Positions 55,903 to 64,000 of a stretch of DNA of 64,000 bases are shown piece after piece. A model generated the notes under the pieces. The model saw nothing but the letters and a program-made list of their open reading frames with translations. It did no database searches and was not told the origin of the DNA. Numbering within the stretch: position 1 is the stretch's first letter; the number at the start of each line of letters is the position of its first letter. Origin of the DNA: Aphis gossypii (Eukaryota > Arthropoda > Insecta > Hemiptera > Aphididae); assembly GCF_020184175.1 (NCBI RefSeq), contig NW_026083015.1, positions 1-64,000 of the forward strand, in the 5' to 3' direction. The position numbers were made by a program, and so were the translations under genes.

Positions 55903-58250
55903 AGGAGAAAAAACCTTTATAGCAAAATTTTTTATACATGAATTTGGAGTTGATGATGTTGTTCCTTTTATAATGGCCATGCGAGATCAAAATAAAATTA
56001 CTTACTTAGCTACAAATATGCGAAAACCAAATTCTTCTGAGATTATTTTAAAGGTAATTTATATTTAATGAATGATTGATTCATAGATATAATTAAACTA
56101 CTATGTAGGTAATTTTTAATAGAAACGATACTGTTGTCACCATAATACCAGACCAAAAATAAACTCAAATTCAAGTCAAAAACATTTCAATTGTAAAGCT
56201 ACATAAGGAATACAAATAGTCAAGGATGAATAATTATGGTCCAAATTTCCTAATAAGTAAGTTAAATTAACTAATGTATGCATTTATTACTTTATATTTT
56301 TATTTTATTAACCTTTTCAGTGCCCAGACACATTTTGCAATGGCACCACCACAGGCCCAGGTTTTTTTTATTTTTTTTTTTATCTTCAACCCATTTGATA
56401 ATTTTATACTCACTGAATAAACTAGTTCCATAAAAAAAAAAAAAATATTCACCAATTAATTTCTAAGTAATTAGCTAATATATGTTGATGAACCAGGGTT
56501 TCCTAAATTACAATATCGTTTTTTAGTATAAATAATAAGCAAACATCTTTTAGAAAAACAAAATTTTGAGAACCCCTGATAAGAAAAATATGATTATCTT
56601 CTCATAACTTCTTTGAATATTGTGATAAAAAAAAAAAAAAAAAAACCACTGAATTCGCAAAGACGAGCACTAGATGGCAGTACCATTCAAATGTTCTTAT
56701 CAATATTATATAGTGAACAATCATATGAAACGCACGGGTGCGTCATGGGCGTATGGATGGTGTTTTGTAATAACGCACCGGTGCGTCATGGGCACTGAAA
56801 AGGTTAAGCAGTGAAGAAGATGTGTCATCTAATAATTTGACTACAAAGGCTGAAGTTCAGTTAAAACATATGCATAATCATGAAATTTTAAGAGCTGAAG
56901 TTCTAAAGCATAGAAAACCTACCAATGACGTTGAAACCAAGTTTCTTAGATTATTCGAAGAAGGAAAAACACCGTCAAAGGTATTATTTACATTTAAATC
57001 ACAATTGAGAAACGAAAAAGGTAACAGTTATTAAATATATGCAGGTGATCGTGGAGAAATTCTAGATCCACAATGGGTATATTATCTTTATTATAAATCT
57101 TTTAAAAAACATTTTGGTTATTCACACGGCGAACATATGATGACATCTCTTAAAGAAGCAGTCGAGGAGTACAATATAGAATGTAACTCGGATATGGCGG
57201 CAATAAAGGTACTTGAAGATCAGAATTTTGCTATTGCTATACAAACACCGTTAATGAAATGTATAAGCTATGGATTCGATGAATGTGGAGAGATACTCTT
57301 CAAAGATGCTTCTGGAAACATTGATAGATTTGGTTGTAAAGTATTCATGATATACTCTAATAGTTGTGTAGGAGGTCTACCTATAGGAACAATAATTTTA
57401 ACTAGTGAATCCACGTCTGTAATTACAGAAGGTTTGGAATTATGGAAAAATTTATTATTACCTGGTGCACTGGCTGGTAGAAGCGAAAAAGGACCGAAAC
57501 TGTTTATGTCCAATGACTCAAAATAATTTAAAAATGGATTTAAATCTTTGTTTACCTACAACAGAAGAAATAAGAAAAAAAATACACATTATAGCTTCTG
57601 GAAATTCAGATATTAAAAATGGATGGTATGGTTCAGCAAATAATGAAACAAAATGTGTCACTAATAATAATGTCAATGAAAATGCGCATACTAGTTCAAT
57701 TACACAAACCGCAGAAAATAATAAAATTCAATGCATTGCTGATAGTCAGGATATTAGTTAAAATTATAATCAAGTAATGAACGATTTTAATGATGCATTT
57801 GAAAAAATGAAAAGCGCATTTGATTCGGATAAAGAATATTTTTTACCATCTATTAAATCATTTATGAATTCATTTCAAAACAATGTAAAAACCCATGCAA
57901 GCCTTTCTTCTGCAATGCAAACATTTGGGAAGTATTCCGGCTTAAATCCAAACTCCAAGAAACCAAAATTGATTGGTAACAAACAAATTGGAACATAGCC
58001 CACTTCTAGATCTAGAAGAACAACCCAAATTGGAGGAAGAAAAAATCTGGCTGCTAGTAGAAACCCTAAATGGAAACGTGTGTCAGAACATGGTTATACA
58101 CAAAAATTAAAATCAATCAATTTACCTCAAATTAAACGTAAACCATTCAATCCAGAACAATTGCCATCAAAAACTCCAAAAACGCCACATTCACTATCAT
58201 ATTGTATAGAAACAAATAAAATATTAGGAGCTACACATAACACCAAATAA
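55903..58250 (+). pseudogene. MULE-family gene, spliced, internally deleted
   Basis: Exon 1 ends at 56053 (KITYLATNMRKPNSSEIILK|GTAATT). Exon 2 begins at 56811 after TTAAGCAG and includes FLRLFEEGKTPSKVLFTFKS. A stop near 57032 follows. From 57060 the core reads IQTPLMKCISYGFDECGEIL, FKDASGNIDRFGCKVFM (first Asp) and GGLPIGTIILTSES. It ends at FMSNDSK, where the family has its second Asp block, and jumps to a C-terminal region (57525-58250: MNDFNDAFEKMKSAF, GRRKNLAASRNPKWKRVSE-like). The middle of the transposase, including the third acidic residue, is missing. A piggyBac-type MITE sits in the intron. Confidence 0.6.
56312..56803. mobile_element. piggyBac-type MITE, 492 bp, in the MULE intron
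   Basis: TTAA at 56308-56311 and 56804-56807. The TIRs are CCTTTTCAGTGCCCA and its exact inverse TGGGCACTGAAAAGG. Non-coding. The TTAA target and CC start are piggyBac features. The insertion is only a few bases before the acceptor AG of the host intron. Confidence 0.85.
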
Positions 58251-58868
58251 TAACCTAACCTATGACATTTAGAATATTTTTGTTTATTTATGTATATAAT
58301 TAATTGAGTTGTGAGTGTTGTGATTTTTAAATTGATTTATTGTAAAACATTATTGACGTGGACTAAGTGAGTGTTACTTTTAAAATACATTATTGTCTAT
58401 TGACATTAATTAAATATATTATAATTAAACAGTATTATACAGTATTAAACAGTATATATGTTCATGATTATAATATTATATCATTAATAAATATAATTAT
58501 ATTAATATAATTGATATTAAATATTTTATCTATGTATTAAATGATAATAGCACTGTGATAATATGGTAGATTGGTCGGCGTTGTAAAGTGGTAGAGGGGG
58601 CAAGTTAAACGAGTCGCCGTGACACGATTTCAAATTTCGCGAACCGGACATAAAACAAAACAAAATAATCGATAGTATTAAAAATGTTTATTCCGATTAT
58701 TATAAATATATCCAAGTTCTTATCTTTAGCAACGTTTTATTAAATTTCCGTACCTATAGAACCTTATTAAGAAATCGAAAATGTATTTCGTATATTTTAC
58801 GTCCGTGCATGGGTTATGCGCGTACGTGAACTTATGTTTCTTTTTACATATTAATTGGTGTGTTTCGA
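58251..58868. other. AT-rich non-coding stretch
   Basis: I see nothing beyond short A/T repeats (for example AACAGTATTATACAGTATTA near 58430). Confidence 0.5.
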
Positions 58869-59186
58869 CTAGGTACGCAAATTTTGTAATTGTACATAAA
58901 AACATTGTGTGTTAGTGGTATCGTAACATATGATGTTTAACATAGTGTATTCGTTAATGTTTAACTTATCTAATATTTGTTTATCGCTTGATCCACTAAA
59001 TAGCACGATCACGCATTGGATATTATCCTTACGTGAATAATTTCGTATAAACGCGGAGTTTAAATTGTCGCTTTTAGATTTTATGCTTAGTTTAAATTGC
59101 GCAAGGCATGCGTCACGTAGTTCTGGTTTTTTCGCGAATACCCGGTGTATCTCTTTCATAGCTTTGACTATTTCACGGTCGCTCAT
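58869..59186 (-). CDS. Polinton-linked exonuclease-like ORF, probably C-terminally incomplete
   Basis: 105 codons from the ATG at 59186. The N-terminal half is helical and charged (MSDREIVKAMKEIHRVFAKK). The second half reads CVIVLFSGSSDKQILDKLNI and then MLNIICYDTTNTQ. This half resembles VIILWEGSTDIKILNML of the fragment at 11.7 kb, whose later part has an H-x4-D motif like DEDDh exonucleases. That later part is missing here, so the gene is truncated or continues in an unseen exon. Divergent to the polymerase further right. The function is inferred only. Confidence 0.4.
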   Translation of the reverse strand: MSDREIVKAMKEIHRVFAKKPELRDACLAQFKLSIKSKSDNLNSAFIRNYSRKDNIQCVIVLFSGSSDKQILDKLNINEYTMLNIICYDTTNTQCFYVQLQNLRT

Positions 59187-59274
59187 TGGTCTGACCTCTT
59201 CGTTTCGGGGTAGGTATAATGATTAATGGCCAGTAGGTGTAAAATGAGAGTTCTGGAACCTGAGCTTCTGAGCC

Positions 59275-59352
59275 GCCGCCGTAGCTGAGACGCCCCCGCC
59301 CCCGCCCCCGCTGCCGCCGCCGACCCCGCCACCACCCCCCCGCCACCACATC
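59275..59352. repeat. GC-rich low-complexity tract
   Basis: CGCCCCCGCCCCCGCCCCCG, then GCTGCCGCCGCCGACCCCGC and CACCACCCCCCCGCCACCAC. On the minus strand it sits in an open frame rich in Gly and Arg (59382-59173) that overlaps the start of the exonuclease-like ORF. I cannot say whether it is translated. It contrasts sharply with the AT-rich flanks. Confidence 0.7.
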
Positions 59353-59447
59353 CATCGCCATGGTTATCATATTATTGTACACGTACTATATTACCGTACA
59401 CATATTAATGTATATTCAACAGTTATCATGCACAAAACTATTTTATC

Positions 59448-59743
59448 CTTAGATCATATACTATGGATGGAGCCATGCCCATCTCGACTGTGTACTCAAT
59501 TTGAAGCACATATAAGCGATAAGTCTCTGACATTGATGCTTGATATACACATGCGTGAAAAAACCCGTCGCATATTTATTTTGAAACACGCGCGATGTTT
59601 TAAATATCAATCAGCGGTCAGCAACTAAATATGCGACGGTTTGCTTCGCGCATGCGCACATCATACATCTATGTCAGAGACTTGTCGTTTATATGTGCTT
59701 CAATATATCGGGAAATGGCTCCATCCATAGTATATGATCTAAG
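59448..59743. mobile_element. Fold-back MITE, 296 bp, with 8-bp target duplication
   Basis: CTTAGATCATATACTATGGA at the left is mirrored by TCCATAGTATATGATCTAAG at the right. The arms stay complementary (about 80%) for some 135 bp with a loop of about 30 bp. ATTTTATC flanks it on both sides (59440-59447 and 59744-59751). A transcript through it would be a long hairpin. Confidence 0.85.
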
Positions 59744-59959
59744 ATTTTATCATATATTCAATAGATAACGCTATCTATCCCTATTGTTATCACATATTAC
59801 CGTACACACGTCATATTAATGTATATTCAACAGTTATCATACACAGAACTATTTTGTCATATTATTGTACTCACATCATGTAAATGCTTGGCTAGTAAGT
59901 TTTTCATATGGCCGTGTAATTTTTCTTTAAATGTATCAGTTTTGATGATACATGTCAAT

Positions 59960-60045
59960 GGGGTAGAATAGTAGCGGGGTAATATATGTTTGGTTACGTT
60001 TGTACATATCCCGGTTCGATTCTATCCCAGAATATTATATTTTTT
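59960..60045 (+). ncRNA. tRNA-like, Pol III-type cassette (copy 2)
   Basis: GGGGTAGAA (59960-59968) can pair with TTCTATCCC (60020-60028) over nine positions with one G-T pair. The 44-nt core 59981-60024 is identical to copy 1. The B-box-like GGTTCGATTC is at 60013-60022 and a run of six T at 60040-60045. Compared with copy 1, GTTAGA/TCTAAC versus GGTAGA/TCTATC changes both strands of the helix while keeping pairing (one G-T). It lies about 600 bp upstream of the small spliced ORF and the polymerase. The same doubts apply as for copy 1: the A-box is weak and no cloverleaf forms. Confidence 0.35.
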
Positions 60046-60637
60046 ATGCAAAGCACCCTGTGTAAGCAAAATATTTGTAAGTGAAAATAAAAAGTATAAA
60101 TTCCAAAATAAATATAAATTCTGTGAACAATAGTCAGACGAATTATCATACGCTATCTATCCCTGTTGTTATCACATATTACCGGCATATTACCATTTGA
60201 AAAATTATAGTATAACAAGCATGTAGAGTCTTGTCTGCATTACAAACAATAGTATTATTCTATAAGATGTGTTTAGAATATTGTAGTTATACTAAATATA
60301 TTTGTATAATCAAAACAAAATGTATATTTCATCTACCTCATCCCTCGATGACCACCATAGATCGTCACTGCGTATTGTCACACATTTAAATTAAAACGTT
60401 CATGTCTGAATACACACCTCACTAAAAAAAGAAATCACTAACAAACAATAGTACAGGTAAGTATCCGTCTGTCTAGACTCTATTTAATTCATATAATATA
60501 CCCTGGGTCCTTTAAGTCAAATGTATCCTAAGATTTCGAAAACCAGAGTTTTTCGAAATTAGTTGTATTTTTGTCGATCAACAAGCAACAGCACATTTCT
60601 ACATACATTTTCTGTACATTTTTTTTTCTTTTAAATA
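60046..60637. other. Non-coding stretch upstream of the polymerase region
   Basis: Contains the second CGCTATCTATCCCTGTTG repeat. No gene is visible. CTATTTAATTCATATAATAT at about 60480 is AT-rich but has no distinct promoter signature. Confidence 0.45.
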
Positions 60638-60823
60638 TGGATCTCGTGACACGTAAGTACCTTTATAGTTTTTTTTTTATATGTAATACATCTAAGATTT
60701 TTTTTTATTTTTTTTTTTTTTAGTTTATGAAGTATTCCATTTTTATTTAAATACTTCATTCGAAGAATTAATTAAGGTTACTTGTAAAGATTGTAGTCTA
60801 GATTCGTTATGTTTAAATTGATT
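60638..60823 (+). CDS. Small spliced ORF with CxxC, possibly the 5' end of the next gene
   Basis: ATG at 60638 (MDLVT) runs into a donor ACAC|GTAAGT. The likely acceptor is TTTTTTAG before 60724. Splicing keeps frame and gives about 37 residues ending at a TGA near 60822. The C-terminus has VTCKDCSLDSLC, a possible zinc-binding half. The following frame continues with further cysteines, so a one-base frame change near 60822-60835 may separate parts of one gene. Confidence 0.35.
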
Positions 60824-60825
60824 GT

Positions 60826-61431
60826 AGGTTAAGGAAAAAAAATTTTTGTAGTAAATACCATCTTGTAAAAAACTCAAGATGGTATAAGTTTATTAATAAT
60901 AAGTTTATTGGTAGACCGCAATGGTTAATCGAGGACATAACCAAATACTCGAGCTTCGATATCGAATTTTTCTTACGTGAAATCTTCGAAGAAGCCTATC
61001 AATTACATTGCGACGATGGGCATTCCCAATGGAAGCTTCATTTATTAGATAATAGTTTAGTTTGTAATTTTTATATATTCCAAATAAATCATAACAATTG
61101 GATAGATAAATTATTAAATAAGTGTTTTTTTTTTCGTAACTCCTCCTCCATAGGAAAAAACTATTGGGAGGAGTTATTATATAAGATTTATATTTATAAG
61201 TTAAATAATGTAAATAATGTAAATATTAGTTTAAGTAGCATTATATTTAATTTAGATTTAAAATTAGGAGAAAAATTAGAAGATAAGAAAAAATTAGAAT
61301 TAGGAAAAAAGAAAAAAATTAGCTGTTTAATTTTAGATTCGTTAAATATAGACTATAGTTATAAGATTTTAGATTATATCAATAAAAAAATAAAGTTCCA
61401 TGATAATTATGACGAGGAGGAGATATGGTGA
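60826..61431 (+). pseudogene. Unrecognised ORF of about 200 codons before the polymerase
   Basis: Open from just after the preceding TGA to a TGA at 61429-61431, with no ATG in its first half. Composition is protein-like: SRWYKFINNKFIGRPQWLIE, FFLREIFEEAYQLHCDDGHS, NSSSIGKNYWEELLYKI, then a Lys/Leu-rich tail. The block from KNSRWYKF to HCDDGHSQW looks like a folded domain. I cannot name it. It probably continues the small spliced ORF upstream and overlaps the start of the polymerase frame by 32 bp. Confidence 0.4.
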
Positions 61432-63869
61432 AAAACGTACAATCACATCTTTAGGTGAGTTATATAAATCATATATGTATAAAATGTGTTACAAATTAAA
61501 TAATACGTCGTTGGGTTTTACGAGACTATTTGATCGAAAAACACTAGTGTATTCTGTTATATATATAACAGTTATAGTTCATATATATTATGATGCACAT
61601 TTTATTGTAACTGAACTCGGTCTCGATGTGAAAAGAATTTCTGTAATACCAAACAGTGAAGAAAAATTCATCTTATTTTCAAAACACGTTTCCAACAACT
61701 TTTCAATACGGTTCATCGACACATTAAGATTTATGGCTTCAAGTTTATCAACACTCTCGGAAAATTTATTAACACCAGGGTTCGAAAAGCTTAGAGAAAC
61801 AGCTAAACATTTTAATGCCGTGGACTTGCCACTCGTTACTCGTAAAGGTGTTTACCTTTATGAGTATACGGATGGTTGGAACAAGCTGGAGCAAACCAAT
61901 TTACCAGAGAAAGCAGATTTCTACAGTACGCTAACAGAATCAAATATACAAGAAGAAGATTATGAACATGCAAAAACTGTTTGGAGTCACTTTGGATGCA
62001 AGACTTTGGGTGAATACAGTGATCTATATTTGAAAATTGATGTTTTATTGTTGGCTGACGTGTTTGAGAACTTCAGAGACCTATGTTTAACCACATACTG
62101 TTTGGACCCATCTTTTTACTATACAGCACCAGGATTCTCCTTTGATTGTATGTTGAAATATACCAGAGTCAAATTAGAGTTACTCACAGAGTATGATATG
62201 CTGTTGATGATTGAAAAGGGTAATTATAATAATTATATATAAAAATCTACATTTATAATATATAAATTTTTTTTTATAGGAATTCGAGGCTGTTTGACAC
62301 AAGCAAGTATGAGGTATGCTAAAGCTAATAATGAAAAGACCCCAGATTATGATCCAACATAGCCCAAATCGTGGTTAATTTATCAAGATTGTAAGTATAC
62401 ATATACATATATTTTAATTATTTTTTAATATTAATTTATTTTTTTTTAGGTAATAATCTCTACGGTTGGGCAATGTCACAACACATGCCCTATGGTGGTT
62501 TTAAGTGGGTTGAACCTAAACTAGAAGGGCTTAATGATTTGAACGATACATCACCCATCGGACGGATATATGAAGTTGACATTACTTATCCAAAAGAACT
62601 CCATGATAACACAACGACTTACCTTTCCTACCACAAAACGGTATCCCAGCTGGTTCAAAAGTTAAAAAACTCATGGCAACACTTCAGTCGAAAAAAAACT
62701 ATATTATTCATTACCGAAACCTCCAACAAGCTATAGCCAATGGACTCATAGTTGAAAAAGTAAATGTATAAATGTTTTTATTTTACATTTATAATATAAT
62801 TATTTTTTATTATAGGTTCATAGAGTACTTCAGTTTAATCAATCACCATGGCTGGCTCCATACATAGCACTAAACACAGAGATGCGAAAAAAAGCAGCAA
62901 ATGACTTTGAGAAAGACTTTTTCAAACTTTTAAATAATGCGGTTTTTGGGAAAACCATGGAGTCTATGCGGAAAAGAATAAAAATGGAACTGGTGTCTAG
63001 TGATCGTCGTTTACAAAAACTGATAAATCAGTCAACATTCAAACACTGTACTACATACAATGAAACTCTAAATGCAGTTGCATTAGAAAACAAAATCATT
63101 GATTTTTGTAAACCTGTTTATATAGGTAAATTACATTTATTTTAAATTTTATATTGTTATATTAATATTTTAAATTTTTTATCGGGTTTTGCAGTGCTGG
63201 AAATTTCCAAGTATTTAATGTATGACTATCACTATAACGTAATGCAGAAACATTATAATGATAAAATTGAGCTCATGTATACAGATACAGGTAAATTATT
63301 ATTAGTACTTTTATTATTTTAGTTTCATTGGTATACTTTTATTAATTTAATTTATTATTTTAGATTCATTGGTATACTATATTCAAACTGATGACTTTTA
63401 CAATGATCTGTTGAACAATCCCAACTTGTTGAATCGAATGGACACTGCAAATCTACCCCGTGACCACCCGTGTTACATTGCTGAGAGAAAGAAGATTCCT
63501 GGGCTATTTTCTGATGAAACCGATGTACGTATTATGAGAGAGTTTTGTGCTCTCCGTGCAAAGTCCTACGCTTACATTTTAGAAGATAAGGAGAAAATCA
63601 AAGCAAAAGGAATCCGTGGACATGTTGTTAGAACCCATATGACCTTTCAAGATCATAAACGGTGTTTGTTCGGTGATACCAGTTTGGAAGTAACAACATC
63701 AAACGTCTCTATCCGTTCATTCAAACACAAATTAAAGACCATCAAATCCGATAAATTAACTTATAACAGTTTTGATGATAAAAGGGTTATACTTGAAGAC
63801 AAAGTACATACCCTAGCTCATGGACATTTTTCCTATGTCATATTTTTGTACTTGTATATTTTACTTTAA
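61400..63869 (+). pseudogene. Protein-primed family B DNA polymerase (DNA_pol_B_2), Polinton type, multi-intron and broken
   Basis: Exons read as 61400-62219, 62280-62390, 62450-62759, 62816-63125, 63195-63290 and 63364-63869; introns are 57-73 nt with GT..AG borders. Landmarks: an exonuclease block around YDAHFIVTELG and FIDTLRFMASSLSTLSENL; KIDVLLLADVFENFRDLC; the palm A-type motif split by an intron (DC|NNLYGWAMSQ); KLLNNAVFGKTMESM; the C motif YTDTD-SL, also split by an intron; and a thumb-like C-terminus. Defects: the first exonuclease motif is missing, there is a TAG at 62360-62362, a one-base deletion near 62611, and probably a few codons lost at the 63125/63195 junction. It would replicate the linear element from a protein primer. 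It is inactive as read. Confidence 0.8.
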
Positions 63870-64000
63870 ACCATTTTCTTTGATAGTTAGTATGGTATAG
63901 AAATAAAACTCAACTTTGAAATAAAAAAATATGTTGTTTATTTGAAATAAAAAAACATGATTACAATTTTTATGAATTATTTACAAACCATTTTCTTAAA
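63870..64000. other. Non-coding tail of window
   Basis: Only AT-rich sequence with a repeated AAATAAAAAA unit. AATAAA at 63901 could serve the polymerase transcript. Confidence 0.4.

Larger units (their letters stand above)
59355..60190. repeat. Diverged direct repeats around the fold-back element
   Basis: CATATTAATGTATATTCAAC followed by AGTTATCATGCACA occurs at 59401 and again at 59815. CGCTATCTATCCCTATTGTT followed by ATCACATATTACCG occurs at 59770 and 60152. GTTATCATATTATTGTAC occurs at 59362 with a relative near 59858. Such clustered repeats would fit a terminal or origin-like region of a Polinton-like element. Confidence 0.6.

Overview
This window looks like a transposon graveyard from an insect nuclear genome, most likely an aphid (Hemiptera, Aphididae). 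It is very AT-rich with frequent homopolymer runs. It holds spliced and decayed genes of many eukaryotic transposon classes and no housekeeping gene that I can recognise. The aphid attribution is from memory: the repeat at 12.57-14.16 kb (arms reading GATTCTGAACGAAG) is of a kind I associate with aphid assemblies. There is no rRNA, canonical tRNA or CRISPR array.

Layout. (1) 1-5.85 kb: part of a Polinton/Maverick or adintovirus-type integrated viral element. It has a DDE integrase (-), an accessory ORF (-), a capsid-like gene (+) and a spliced proline-rich gene (-). A Sailor-like (DD82E) transposon fragment splits it. A tRNA-like/Pol III-like cassette and a broken BIR (inhibitor-of-apoptosis) domain follow. 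(2) 5.85-12.2 kb: GC-rich 3' end of a gypsy element whose 3' LTR carries a complete hAT transposon (7882-11562, perfect 8-bp target duplication), then an exonuclease-like fragment. (3) 12.4-19.6 kb: a shattered baculovirus-F-type env gene, two related LTRs each followed by the same piece of capsid gene, and two decayed capsid 3' ends. (4) 19.55-22.1 kb: rearranged DUF4371/ZMYM1-like hAT fragments. (5) 22.4-23.9 kb: a Sailor-like element with both terminal inverted repeats (TIRs) and TA duplications. (6) 24-31.5 kb: a truncated zinc-finger exon, a piggyBac element (26922-29497) and a LINE 3' fragment. (7) 31.5-36 kb: mostly empty AT-rich DNA, a MULE relic and a CCGAA minisatellite. (8) 36049-47113: one 11-kb hAT element with an 8-bp target duplication, containing a solo LTR (36142-36913) and a young CsRN1-like Ty3/gypsy element with LTRs that look identical (42488-47020). 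(9) 47-58.3 kb: MITEs, an apparently intact Merlin (IS1595-type) transposase gene, another DUF4371 hAT gene and a MULE-family gene with a piggyBac-type MITE in its intron. (10) 58.9-64 kb: a second large Polinton-like segment with an exonuclease-like ORF (-), GC-rich and fold-back repeats, a second copy of the tRNA-like cassette, an unknown ORF and a multi-intron, decayed protein-primed family B DNA polymerase (+).

How it fits together. The Polinton-type segments are the oldest-looking layer. The gypsy/errantivirus, hAT, Sailor, piggyBac, MULE and Merlin elements lie in or next to them, several nested inside each other. The most unusual signal is the roughly 90-bp cassette present once in each large Polinton-like segment (about 5155-5243 and 59960-60045). 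It has a 44-nt invariant core with a B-box-like motif, a partly covarying terminal helix and a T-run directly downstream. All assignments come from reading motifs by eye; no database search was possible.
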